Below the pieces are notes generated by a model, which did no database searches, was not told where the DNA came from, and worked only from the letters and a program-made list of their open reading frames with translations. From Macrostomum hystrix (taxonomy: Eukaryota; Platyhelminthes; Macrostomidae), in the NCBI GenBank assembly GCA_950097015.1, contig CATNEN010000007.1:9859001-9923000 (forward strand): a DNA stretch of 64,000 nt, given 5' to 3'. The position numbers were made by a program, and so were the translations under genes. This document shows, in pieces, positions 1 through 11,111 of this stretch; positions within the stretch are counted from its first letter, which is position 1, and each line of letters opens with the position of its first letter.

Positions 1-556
1 GGGGAATTGGTTCTTTGCTGCTGGGGGGGAATTGGTTCTTTGCTGCTGGGGGTAATTAGTTCTCTGCTGCTGGGGGGAATTAGTTCTCTGCTGCTGGTTG
101 GGGAATTAGTTCTCTGCTGCTAGGGGGGGAATTAGTTCTCTGCTGCTGGGGGGAAATTAGTTCTCTGCTGCTGGGGGTAATTAGTTCTCTGCTGCTGGTT
201 GGGGAATTAGTTCTCTGCTGCTGGGGGGGGGGAATTAGTTCTCTGCTGCTGGGGGGGAATTAGTTCTCTGCTGCTGGGGGGAATTAGTTCTCTGCTGCTG
301 GGGGGGGATTTAGTTCTCTGCTGCTGGGGGGAAATTTGTTCTCTGTTGCTGGGGGGAATTAGTTCTCTGCTGCTGGGGGGGGAATTAGTTCTCTGCTGCT
401 GGGGGGGAATTAGTTCTCTGCTGCTGGGGGGGAATTAGTTCTTTGCTGCTGGGGGGAATTAGTTCTCTGCTGCTGGAGGGAAATTAGTTATTTGCTACTG
501 AGGGGACATTAGTTCTCTGCTGCTTGGGGGACATTGGTTTTTTACTGCTGAGGGGA
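1..556. repeat. Minisatellite m0, ~23-25 bp unit
   Basis: Tandem array with unit core AATTAGTTCTCTGCTGCT preceded by a run of 4-8 G. Copy-to-copy variation is mostly in the G-run length, with a few substitutions and degenerate last copies (about 480-556). The array is cut by the window start. The same unit recurs at 19,311-20,476, there inside a family A element, so this is probably the internal repeat of a family A element whose 3' end is at 860-940. Confidence 0.95.
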
Positions 557-940
557 TAGTTTTCACATGTACCTCAGTAGCATTAAGCTGAGTTGTATCA
601 AACGTAAGCTACTTGTGTAATTTTGCCCCAATGGGGCTCTTGGTGTACAGACCGGATGTCTCAGAATGTATTCAAGCTCAGACTGACTGTTTTTGTATTT
701 AGTGAGAATTCAAATTCTCTTTGATTCGCAATCACGTATATTCGCAATCAGGGAAATTATTACTGACGAAATAGGTTTTCGTTTTTGTTTGCTTTCAGGT
801 GTGTTTTTTCCTTCTGCATTGCACAAGATTTTTTGTCTGACCAGTAGTGCTCCCCGAAGTCTGTAAATTCAGCTGCTAAAAAGTATATACTAGACGAATT
901 AAAAGTATTTCTGCTCCCCGAAGGGGGGCAAAACTTGCTA
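557..940 (+). mobile_element. 3' portion of Helitron-like family A element (truncated copy A0)
   Basis: About 300 bp of AT-rich unique sequence is followed by a 3' end that recurs nearly identically at about 8,210-8,298 and 21,712-21,798. That end has the motif AAATTCAGCTGCTAAA, then a hairpin formed by GCTCCCCGAAGGGGGGC (3-nt loop), then CAAAACTTGCTAG and T. A short hairpin about 10 nt upstream of a CTAG end, followed by T, is the hallmark of Helitron/Helentron 3' termini. Minisatellite m0 leads into it without the m1 and m2 arrays seen in other copies. No Rep/helicase coding is visible, so it is non-autonomous. Confidence 0.7.
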
Positions 941-3900
941 GTCTTATATACTAAAAATGAAAATCTTGCTTGCTTGTTTGCAATCGACTAGCTCCCGAAC
1001 GGCTTAACCGATTTTCACAATTCCTTCGCCAAAAGATCACAATTGGGCCGGAATCGGTACACGTAATTTTATTAAGCTTAATTCCATTGCCAAGGGGATT
1101 AAATATTCGAAAAACAGTTTTAAATAGGCTTTTCTAATGCATTCTTGTTTACAGCTTGTGCACAGTGAGGCTCCAGTGCCAATTTTAATGATTGCATCAG
1201 AGCCAGTTTTGATAACGCACGCGCGTACTGATAAGAACTCACAGGGAGGCTACCCAGAGGGTAGCGAAGGCAGCTAGTAATATACTAAAAATGAAAATCT
1301 TGTTTGTATGTTTGTTTGCAATCGACTAGCTCCCGAACGGCTCAACCGATTTTCAAAATTCCTTCGCCAAAAGATCACAAATGGGCCGGAATCGGTACAC
1401 GTAATTTTATTAAGCTTAATTCCATTGCCAAGGGGATTAAATATTCGAAAACCAGTTTTAAATAGGCTTTTCTAATGCATTCTTGTTTTCAGCTTGTGCA
1501 CAGTGAGGCCTCCAGTGCCAATTTTAATGATTGCATCAGAGCCAGTTTTGATAACGCACGCGCGTACTGATAAGAACTCACAGGGAGGCTACCCAGAGGG
1601 TAGCGAAGGCAGCTAGTCTAATATACTAAAAATGAAAATCTTGCTTGCTTGCTTGTATGTTTGCAATCGACTAGCTCCCGAACGGCTCAACCGATTTTCG
1701 CAATTCCTTCGCCAAAAGATCACAAATGGGCCGGAATCGGTACACGTATTTTTATTAAGCTTAATTTCATTGCCAATGGGATTAAATATTCGAAAAACTG
1801 TTTTAAATAGGCTTTTCTAATGCATTCTTGTTTTCAGCTTGTGCGCAGTGAGGCTCCAGTGCCAATTTTAATGATTGCATCGGAGCCAGTTTTGATAACG
1901 CACTGATAAGAACTCCAGTGAGGCTACCCAGAGGGTAGCGAAGGGCAGCTAGTCTAATATACTAAAAATGAAAATCTTGCTTGCTTGTTTGCAATCGACT
2001 AGCTCCCGAACGGCTCAACCGATTTTCACAATTCCTTCGCCAAAAGATCACAAATGGGCCGGAATCGGTACACGTATTTTTATTAAGCTTAATTCCATTG
2101 GCAAGGGGATTAAATATTCGAAAAACAGTTTTAAATAGGCTTTTCTAATGCATTCTTGTTTTCAGCTTGTGCACAGTGAGGCTCCAGTGCCAATTTTAAT
2201 GATTGCATCAGAGCCAATTTTGATAAGGCACTGATAAGAACTCAAGGGAGGCTACCCAGAGGGTAGCGAAGGCAGCTAGTCTTATATACTAAAAATGAAA
2301 ATCTTGCTTGTATGTTTGTTTGCAATCGACTAGCTCCCGAACGGCTCAACCGATTTTCAAAATTCCTTCGCCAAAAGATCACAAATGGGCCGGAATCGGT
2401 ACACGTAATTTTATTAAGCTTAATTCCATTGGCAAGGGGATTAAATATTCGAAAAACAGTTTTAAATAGGCTTTTATAATGCATTCTTGTTTTCAGCTTG
2501 TGCACAGTGAGGCCTCCAGTGCCAAATTTAATGATTGCATCAGAGCCAGTTTTGATAACGCACGCGCGTACTGATAAGAACTCACAGGGGGCTAGGCTAC
2601 CCAGAGGGTAGCGAAGGCAGCTAGTCTAATATACTAAAAATGAAAATCTTGCTTGCTTGCTTGCTTGCTTGTATGTTTGCAATCGACTAGCTCCCGAACG
2701 GCTCAACCGATTTTCGCAATTCCTTCGCCAAAAGATCACAAATGGGCCCGAATCGGTACACGTATTTTTATTAAGCTTAATTCCATTGCCAAGGGGATTA
2801 AATATTCGAAAAACTGTTTTAAATAGGCTTTTCTAATGCATTCTTGTTTTTAGCTTGTGCACAGTGAGGCTCCAGTGCCAATTTTAATGATTGCATCAGA
2901 GCCAATTTTGATAAGGCACTGATAAGAACTCAATGGAGGCTACCCAGAGGGTAGCGAAGGCAGCTAGTCTTAATATACTAAAAATGAAAATCTTGCTTGC
3001 TTGCTTGCTTGTTTGCAATCGACTAGCTCCCGAACGGCTCAACCGATTTTCGCAATTCCTTCGCCAAAAGATCACAAATGGGCCGGAATCGGTACACGTA
3101 ATTTTATTAAGCTTAATTCCATTGCCAAGGGGATTAAATATTCGAAAAACAGTTTTAAATAGGCTTTTCTAATGCATTCTTGTTTTCAGCTTGTGCACAG
3201 TGAGGCCTCCAGTGCCAATTTTAATGATTGCATCAGAGCCAGTTTTGATAACGCACGCGCGTACTGATAAGAACTCACAGGGAGGCTACCCAGAGGGTAG
3301 CGAAGACAGCTAGTCTTCTTCTAATATACTAAAAATGAAAATCTTTCTTCTAATATACTAAAAATAAAAATCTTGTTTGTATGTTTGTATGTTTGCAATC
3401 GACTAGCTCCCGAACGGCTCAACCGATTTTCGCAATTCCTTCGCCAAAAGATCACAAATGGGCCGGAATCGGTACACGTATTTTTATTAAGCTTAATTCC
3501 ATTGCCAATGGGATTAAATATTCGAAAAACAGTTTTAAATAGGCTTTTCTAATGCATTCTTGTTTTCAGCTTGTGCACAGTGAGGCCTCCAGTGCCAATT
3601 TTAATGATTGCATCAGAGCCAGTTTTGATAACGCACGCGCGTACTGATAAGAACTCACAGGGAGGCTACCCAGAGGGTAGCGAAGGCAGCTAGTCTTCTT
3701 CTAATATACTAAAAATGAAAATCTTGTATGTTTGTTTGCAATCGACTAGCTCCCGAACGGCTCAACCGATTTTCACAATTCCTTCGCCAAAAGATCACAA
3801 TTGGGCCGGAATCGGTACACGTAATTTTATTAAGCTTAATTCCATTGCCAAGGGGATTAAATATTAGAAAAACTGTTTTAAATAGGCTTTTCTAATGCAT

Positions 3901-4036
3901 TCTTGTTTTCAGCTTGTGCACAGTGAGGCCTCCAGTGCCAATTTTAATGATTGCATCAGAGCCAGTTTTGATAACGCACGCGCGTACTGATAAGAACTCA
4001 CAGGGAGGCTACCCAGAGGGTAGCGAAGGCAGCTAG
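941..4036 (+). mobile_element. Head-to-tail array of nine family B Helitron/HINE-like units
   Basis: Nine ~330-380 bp units run in the same orientation with no spacer. Approximate unit ends are 1277, 1616, 1952, 2279, 2624, 2967, 3313, 3693 and 4036. Each unit starts near TCTAATATACTAAAAATG, carries a variable CTTG microsatellite, then the core AACGGCTCAACCGATTTTC and ATTAAATATTCGAAAA. Each ends with the hairpin GCTACCCAGAGGGTAGC (7-bp stem, AGA loop), then GAAGGCAGCTAG and T. The core segment ACTAGCT is inverted relative to the last bases of the unit, like the subterminal inverted repeats of Helentron-associated elements. The eighth unit has a small partial duplication of its 5' end at 3,314-3,370. 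Copies differ by point changes. Short ATG frames here (such as 2,933-3,172) are not credible genes. Confidence 0.8.
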
Positions 4037-4635
4037 TAATATACTAAAAATGAACTGTTTACTTACTTGGTTGTAATTGATTTTCTCCCGAACGGCTCAA
4101 CCGATTTTCACCATTTCTTCACCAAAATATGCGAAATATGGGCAGAATTTTACACGTATTTTTATTAAGCTTAACTCCATTGCTAAGGGGATTAAATATT
4201 CGAAAAACATGATTTTGTCAAAGGTCAAACCATCTTGGCCTATTGAGAATTTTAACTCACTGCCACTGAATTAGAATTGCATCGTCAAATTGCGCAACAA
4301 CCCCTAGCTGATTGAATTTGAAGCCTGCACTCTGGAGACAAATTGGAAATAAATGTACACAACCAACCGTGAGACTGAGTGTACTCTATTTTCTCACTTC
4401 ATTGTACAAAGCCAGAACTTTGATAATTCATTTTATAAGGCTGATTTTTGCACCCACTAACCAACAGTCGGAATAGCCGATGTGTAGGCACTAGGAATAG
4501 GTTATAGGCCAGGCTAGGGTTCGATTCTGCACTGCGTCAAATCATTTAAACTAATTTTCAGCCAGTAGTGATTGAAGATTATTTTGATTTATTTTTTTCA
4601 TTTCGTAAATAAAATATCATAAATCATAGCAAATC

Positions 4636-6606
4636 TGAGTTTGAATCATTGCAACAATAGAGTCTAAATCATGGCAAAACCAGAGTCTGAATCATGGCTA
4701 CACCAGCGTTTGAATCATGGCTAAACCAGAGTCTGAATCATGGCTACACCAGAGTTTGAATCATGGCTACACCAGCGTTTGAATCATGGCTAAACCAGAG
4801 TCTGAATCATGGCTACACCAGAGTTTGAATCATGGCTAAACCAGAGTCTGAATCATGGCTACACCAGAGTTTGAATCATGGCTAAACCAGAGTCTGAATC
4901 ATGGCTAAACCAGAGTTTGAATCATGGCTAAACCAGAGTCTGAATCATGGCTAAACCAGAGTCTGAATCATGGCTACACCAGAGTTTGAATCATGGCTAA
5001 ACCAGAGTCTGAATCATGGCTAAACCAGAGTTTGAATCATGGCTAAACCAGAGCTTGAATCATGGCTAAACCAGCGTCTGAATCATGGCTAAACCAGAGC
5101 TTGAATCATGGCTAAACCAGAGTCTGAATCATGGCAAAACCAGAGTCTGAATCATGGCTAAACCAGAGTTTGAATCATGGCTAAACCAGGGTCTGAATCA
5201 TGGCTAAACCAGAGTTTGAATCATGGCTAAACCAGGGTCTGAATCATGGCTAAAACAGAGTTTGAATCATGGCTAAACCAGGGTCTGAATCATGGCTAAA
5301 ACAGAGTTTGAATCATGGCTAAACCAGGGTCTGAATCATGGCTAAACCAGAGTCTGAATCATGGCTAAACCAGGGTCTGAATCATGGCTAAACCAGAGTT
5401 TGCATCATGGCTAAACCAGAGTCTGAATCATGGCTAAACCAGAGTCTGAATCATGGCTAAACCAGAGTTTGAATCATGGCTAAACCAGAGTCTGAATCAT
5501 GGCTAAACCAGAGTCTGAATCATGGCAAAAATAGAGCTTGAATCATGGCTAAACCAGCGTCTGAATCATGGCTAAACCAGAGCTTGAATCATGGCTAAAC
5601 CAGAGTTTGAATCATGGCTAAACCAGAGTCTGAATCATGGCTAAACCAGAGTCTGAATCATGGCTAAACCAGAGTCTGAATCATGGCAAAACCAGAGTCT
5701 GAATCATGGCTAAACCAGAGTTTGAATCATGGCTAAACCAGGGTCTGAATCATGGCTAAAACAGAGTTTAAATCATGGCAAAACCAGAGTCTGAATCATG
5801 GCTAAACCAGAGTTTGAATCATGGCTAAACCAGGGTCTGAATCATGGCTAAACCAGAGTCTGAATCATGGCTAAACCAGAGCCTGAATCATGGCTAAACC
5901 AGAGTCTGAATCATGGCAAAACCAGAGTCTGAATCATGGCTAAAACAGAGTTTAAATCATAGCTAAACCAGCGTCTGAATCATGGCTAAACCAGAGTTTG
6001 AATCATGGCTAAACCAGAGTTAAAATCAGGGCTAAACCAGAGTTAAAATCATGGCTAAACCAGAGTCTGAATCATGGCTAAACCAGAGTCTGAATCATGG
6101 CTAAACCAGAGTCCGAATCATGGCTAAACCAGAGTTTGAATCATGGCTAAACCAGGGTCTGAATCATGGCTAAACCAGAGTCTGAATCATGGCTAAACCA
6201 GAGTCTGAATCATGGCTAAACCAGAGTCTGAATCATGGCAAAACCAGAGTCTGAATCATGGCTAAAACAGAGTTTAAATCATAGCTAAACCAGCGTCTGA
6301 ATCATGGCTAAACCAGAGTTTGAATCATGGCTAAACCAGAGTTAAAATCAGGGCTAAACCAGAGTTAAAATCATGGCTAAACCAGAGTCTGAATCATGGC
6401 TAAACCAGAGTCTGAATCATGGCTAAACCAGAGTCCGAATCATGGCTAAACCAGAGTTTGAATCATGGCTAAACCAGGGTCTGAATCATGGCTAAACCAG
6501 AGTCTGAATCATGGCTAAACCAGAGTTTGAATCATGGCTAAACCAGAGTCTGAATCATGGCTAAACCAGAGTCTGAATCGTAGCCAACTAGAGTTTGAAT
6601 CATGGC
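4636..6606. repeat. Minisatellite m1, 23-bp unit, ~85 copies
   Basis: The unit core is GAATCATGGCTAAACCAGAG followed by TCT or TTT. Internal higher-order duplication is visible: a block of about 330 bp around 5,910-6,180 recurs almost unchanged at about 6,210-6,480. The same family is found at 9,250-10,330 and in a short stretch at 20,474-20,690. Confidence 0.95.
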
Positions 6607-6759
6607 AAAATTTTTCTTTTGTCATTGAATTGAATTTTGAGTTTGTTATCTCATAACGTCATAATGATATATATTTGTATGGTAAATATTTTGCCTAATA
6701 ATCATTTAATTGTTGTTCTTCTCAATTTTCTACAAAAGAAGCTAATATAAAAATTAACT

Positions 6760-8203
6760 GGGCAACATTGTCAACTGGGCATCATCATCAATAAGGAGTC
6801 CTCATCAAATGGGGGATCATTGTCAACTGGGGGATCATTGTCAACTGGGGGATCATTGTCAACTGGGTGATCATTGTCAACTGGGGGATCATTGTCAACT
6901 GGGGATCATTGTCAACTGGGGGATCATTGTCAACTGTGAGATCATTGTCAACTGGGGGATCATTGTCAACTGGGGGATCATTGTCAACTGGGGGATCATT
7001 GTCAACTGGGGGATCATCATCAACTGGGGGATCATTGTAAACTGGGGGATCATTGTCAACTGTGGGATCATTGTCAACTGGGGGATCATTGTCAACAAGG
7101 GGATCATTGTGAACTGGGGGATCATTGTCAACTGGGGATCATTGTCAACTGGGGGAACATTGTCAACTGGGGGATCATTGTCAACTGGGGGATCATTGTC
7201 AACTGGGTGATCATTGTCAACTGGGGGATCATTGTCAACTGAGGGATCATTGTCAACTGGGGTATCATTATCAACTGGGGGATCATTGTCAACTTGGGAA
7301 TGATTGTCAAATGGGTGTTCATTGTCAACTGGGGGATCATTGTCAACTGGGAGATCATTGTCAACTGGGGGATCATTGTCAACTGGGGGATCATTGTCAA
7401 CTGGGGTATCATTATCAACTGGGGGATCATTGTCAACTTGGGAATGATTGTCAACTGGGGGATCATTGTCAACTGGGGGGATCATTGTCAACTGGGGGAT
7501 CATTGTCAACTGGGTGATCATTGTCAACTTGGGGATCATTGTCATCTGAGGGATCATTGTCAACTGGGGTATCATTATCAACTGGGGATCATTGTCAACT
7601 GGGGGATCATTGTCAACTGGGGGATCATTGTCAACTGGGGGATCATTGTCAACTGGGTGATCATTGTCAACTGGGGGATCATTGTCAACTGGGGGATCAT
7701 GGTCAACTTGGGGATCATTGTCAACTGTGAGATCATTGTCAACTGGGTGATCATTGTCAACTGGGGAATCATTGTCAACTGGGGGATCATTGTAAACTGG
7801 GGGATCATTGTCAACTGTGAGATCATTGTCAACTGGGGGATCATTGTCAACTGGGGGATCATTGTCAACTGGGGGATCATTGTCAACTGGGGGATCATCA
7901 TCAACTGGGGGATCATTGTCAACTGTGGGATCATTGTCATCTGGGGGATCATTGTCAACAAGGGGATCATTGTGAACTGGGGGATCATTGTCAACTGGGG
8001 ATCATTGTCAACTGGGGGTTCATTGTCAACTGGGGGATCATTGTCAACTGGGGGATCATCATCAACTGGGGGATCATTGTCAACTGGGGATCATTGTCAA
8101 CTGGGGGTTCATTGTCAACTGGGGGATCATTGTCAACTGGGGGATCATCATCAACTGGGGGATCATTGTCAACTGGGGGATCATTGTCAACTGGGGGTTT
8201 ATT
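6760..8203. repeat. Minisatellite m2, 18-bp unit, ~80 copies
   Basis: The unit core is GGGGGATCATTGTCAACT with variants such as GTGATC, ATCATCATC and single-G deletions that shift frame. The period is divisible by three, so long stop-free frames occur on both strands and are not coding. The family recurs at 10,480-11,036 and 20,697-21,705. Confidence 0.95.
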
Positions 8204-8298
8204 TTAGCTTTAAAAAGCTGTAAATTCAGCTGCTAAACAGTATATACAAGACGAATTAAAAATATTTCTGCTCCCCGAAGGGGGGCAAAACATGCTAG

Positions 8299-8323
8299 CA
8301 TCTAATATACTAAAAATGAAAAT

Positions 8324-8360
<37 letters not shown>

Positions 8361-8653
8361 TTGCAATCGACTAGCTCCCGAACGGCTCAACCGATTTTCG
8401 CAATTCCTTCGCCAAAAGATCACAAATGGGCCGGAATCGGTACACGTAATTTTATTAAGCTTAATTCCATTGGCAAGGGGATTAAATATTCGAAAAACAG
8501 TTTTAAATAGGCTTTTCTAATGCATTCTTGTTTTCAGCTTGTGCACAGTGAGGCTCCAGTGCCAATTTTAATGATTGCATCAGAGCCAGTTTTGATAACG
8601 AACTGATTAAGAACTCACAGGGAGGCTACCCAGAGGGTAGCGAAGGCAGCTAG
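8299..8653 (+). mobile_element. Tenth family B unit
   Basis: It starts at TCTAATATACTAAAAATG with an expanded CTTG microsatellite (about seven repeats). It continues through the B core and ends with the hairpin GCTACCCAGAGGGTAGC and GCAGCTAG. It sits exactly between two family A elements, reproducing the order B then A seen upstream. Confidence 0.8.
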
Positions 8654-11051
8654 TCCACTATACTAAAAATGAAATGGTTGGTTGGTTGTAATTGATTTTC
8701 TTCCGAACGGCTGAACCGATTTTCACCATTTCTTCACCAAAAGATGCCAAATATGGGGACAATTTTACACGTATTTTTATTAAGCTTAACTACATTGCTA
8801 AAGGGATTAAATATTCGAAAAACATGATTTTTCAAAGGTCAAACCATCTTGGCCTATTGAGAATTTTACTCACTGCCGCTGAATTGGAATTGCATCGTCA
8901 AATTGCGCAACACCCCCTCGCTGACTGAGTTAGAAGCCTGCACTCTGGAGACAAATTTGAAATAAATGTACACAACACAACCAACCGCGAGACTGAGTGT
9001 ACTCTATTTTCTCACTTCATTGTACAAAGCCAGAACTTTGAGAATTCATTTTATAAGGCTGATTTTTGCACCCACTAACCAACAGTCGGAATAGCCGATG
9101 TGTAGGCACTAGGAATAGGTTATAGGCTAGGCTAGGGTTCGATTCTGCACTGCGTCAAATCATTTAGACTAATTTTCAGCCAGTAGTGATTGAAGATTAT
9201 TTTGATTTTTTTTTTCATTTCGTAAATAAAATATCATAAATCATAGCAAACCTGAGTTTGAATCATGGCAAAAATAGAGCTTGAATCATGGCTAAACCAG
9301 CGTCTGAATCATGGCTAAACCAGAGCTTGAATCATGGCTAAACCAGAGTCTGAATCATGGCTAAACTGGAGTCTGAATCATGGCTAAACCAGGGTCTGAA
9401 TCATGGCTAAACCAGAGTTTGAATCATGGCTAAACCAGGGTCTGAATCATGGCTAAACCAGAGTTTGAATCATGGCTAAACCAGAGTCTGAATCATGGCT
9501 AAACCAGAGTCTGAATCATGGCTAAACCAGAGTTTGAATCATGGCTAACCCAGAGTTTGAATCATGGCTAACCCAGACTTTGAATCATGGCTAAACCAGA
9601 GTCTGAATCATGGCTAAACCAGCGTCTGAATCATGGCTAAACCAGAGTTTGAATCATGGCTAAACCAGAGTCTGAATCATGGCTAAACCAGCGTCTGAAT
9701 CATGGCTAAACCAGAGTCTGAATCATGGCAAAACCAGAGTCTGAATCATGGCTAAACCAGAGTTTGAATCATGGCTAAACCAGGGTCTGAATCATGGCTA
9801 AAACAGAGTTTAAATCATGGCTAAACCAGAGTCTGAATCATGGCTAAACCAGAGTTTGAATCATGGCTAAACCAGGGTCTGAATCATGGCTAAACCAGAG
9901 TCTGAATCATGGCTAAACCAGAGTCTGAATCATGGCTAAACCAGAGTCTGAATCATGGCAAAACCAGAGTCTGAATGATGGCTAAAACAGAGTTTAAATC
10001 ATAGCTAAACCAGCGTCTGAATCATGGCTAAACCAGAGTTTGAATCATGGCTAAACAAGAGTTAAAATCATGGCTAAACCAGAGTTAAAATCATGGCTAA
10101 ACCAGAGTCTGAATCATGGCTAAACCAGAGTCTGAATCATGGCTAAACCAGAGTCTGAATCATGGCTAAACCAGAGTCTGAATCATGGCTAAACCAGAGT
10201 CTGAATCATGGCTAAACCAGAGTCCGAATCATGGCTAAACCAGAGTTTGAATCATGGCTAAACCAGAGTCTGAATCATGGCTAAACCAGAGTCTGAATCA
10301 TGGCTAAACCAGCGTTTGAATCATGGCAAAATTTTTCTTTTGTCATTGAATTGAATTTTGAGTTTGTTATCTCATAACGTCATAATGATATATATTTGTA
10401 TGATAAATATTTTGCCTAATAATCATTTCATTGTTGTTCTTCTCAATTTTCTACAAAAGAAGCTAATATAAAAATTAACTGGGCATCATCATCAATAAGG
10501 AGTCCTCATCAAATGGGGGATCATTGTCAACTGGGGGATCATTGTCAACTGGGGGATCATTGTCAACTGGGTGATCATTGTCAACTGGGGGATCATTGTC
10601 AACTGGAGATCATTGTCAACTGGGGGATCATTGTCAACTGTGAGATCATTGTCAACTGGGGGATCATTGTCAACTGGGTGATCATTGTCAACTGGGGGAT
10701 CATTGTCATCTGAGGGATCATTGTCAACTGGGGTATCATTATCAACTGGGGGATCATTGTCAACTGGGGAATGATTGTCAACTGGGGTATCATTGTCAAC
10801 TGGGGGATCATTGTCAACTGGGGGATCATTGTCAACTGGGTGATCATTGTCAACTGGGGGATCATTGTCATCTGAGGGATCATTGTCAACTGGGGTATCA
10901 TTATCAACTGGGGGATCATTGTCAACTGGGGAATGATTGTCAACTGGGGTATCATTGTCAACTGGGGGATCATTGTCAACTGGGGGATCATTGTCAACTG
11001 TGGGATCATTGTCAACTGGGGGATCATTGTCAACAATCCTCTCTCTCGTCG
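8654..11051 (+). mobile_element. Family A element A2, 3' end missing
   Basis: The head (CCACTATACTAAAAATG, then the core GGCTGAACCGATTTTC), the unique segment, m1 array (9,250-10,330), bridge (10,330-10,480) and m2 array (10,480-11,036) follow the same order as A1, and the unique parts are nearly identical. The element stops inside m2: the hairpin and GCTAG end are absent and a family C 5' end begins at 11,052. This is consistent with truncation by, or fusion to, the next element. Confidence 0.7.
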
Positions 11052-11076
11052 TCTAAATATACTAATTTTCACGTGT

Positions 11077-11111
<35 letters not shown>

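Larger units (their letters stand above)
4037..8298 (+). mobile_element. Family A Helitron-like element A1 with two internal minisatellites
   Basis: The 5' head (TAATATACTAAAAATG, then CCGAACGGCTCAACCGATTT and ATTAAATATTCGAAAA) is homologous to family B but diverged. About 600 bp of unique sequence follows, then a 23-bp minisatellite (m1, 4,636-6,606), a ~150-bp AT-rich bridge, an 18-bp minisatellite (m2, 6,760-8,203), and the shared 3' end with the CCCCGAAGGGG hairpin and GCTAG. It lies directly between B units, in the same orientation. No transposase frame is present, so it is non-autonomous. The long frames across m2 in both strands exist because 18 is a multiple of three. Confidence 0.75.

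Noticed and set aside
4636-6606. CRISPR-like array
   Set aside because: Units are contiguous 23-mers without unique spacers, in a eukaryotic context, with no cas-like genes.
6809-8236. Frames of IIVNWG or DHCQLG repeats resembling a repetitive protein
   Set aside because: They come from an 18-bp minisatellite; single-base indels shift frame freely between copies, which coding repeats would not tolerate.
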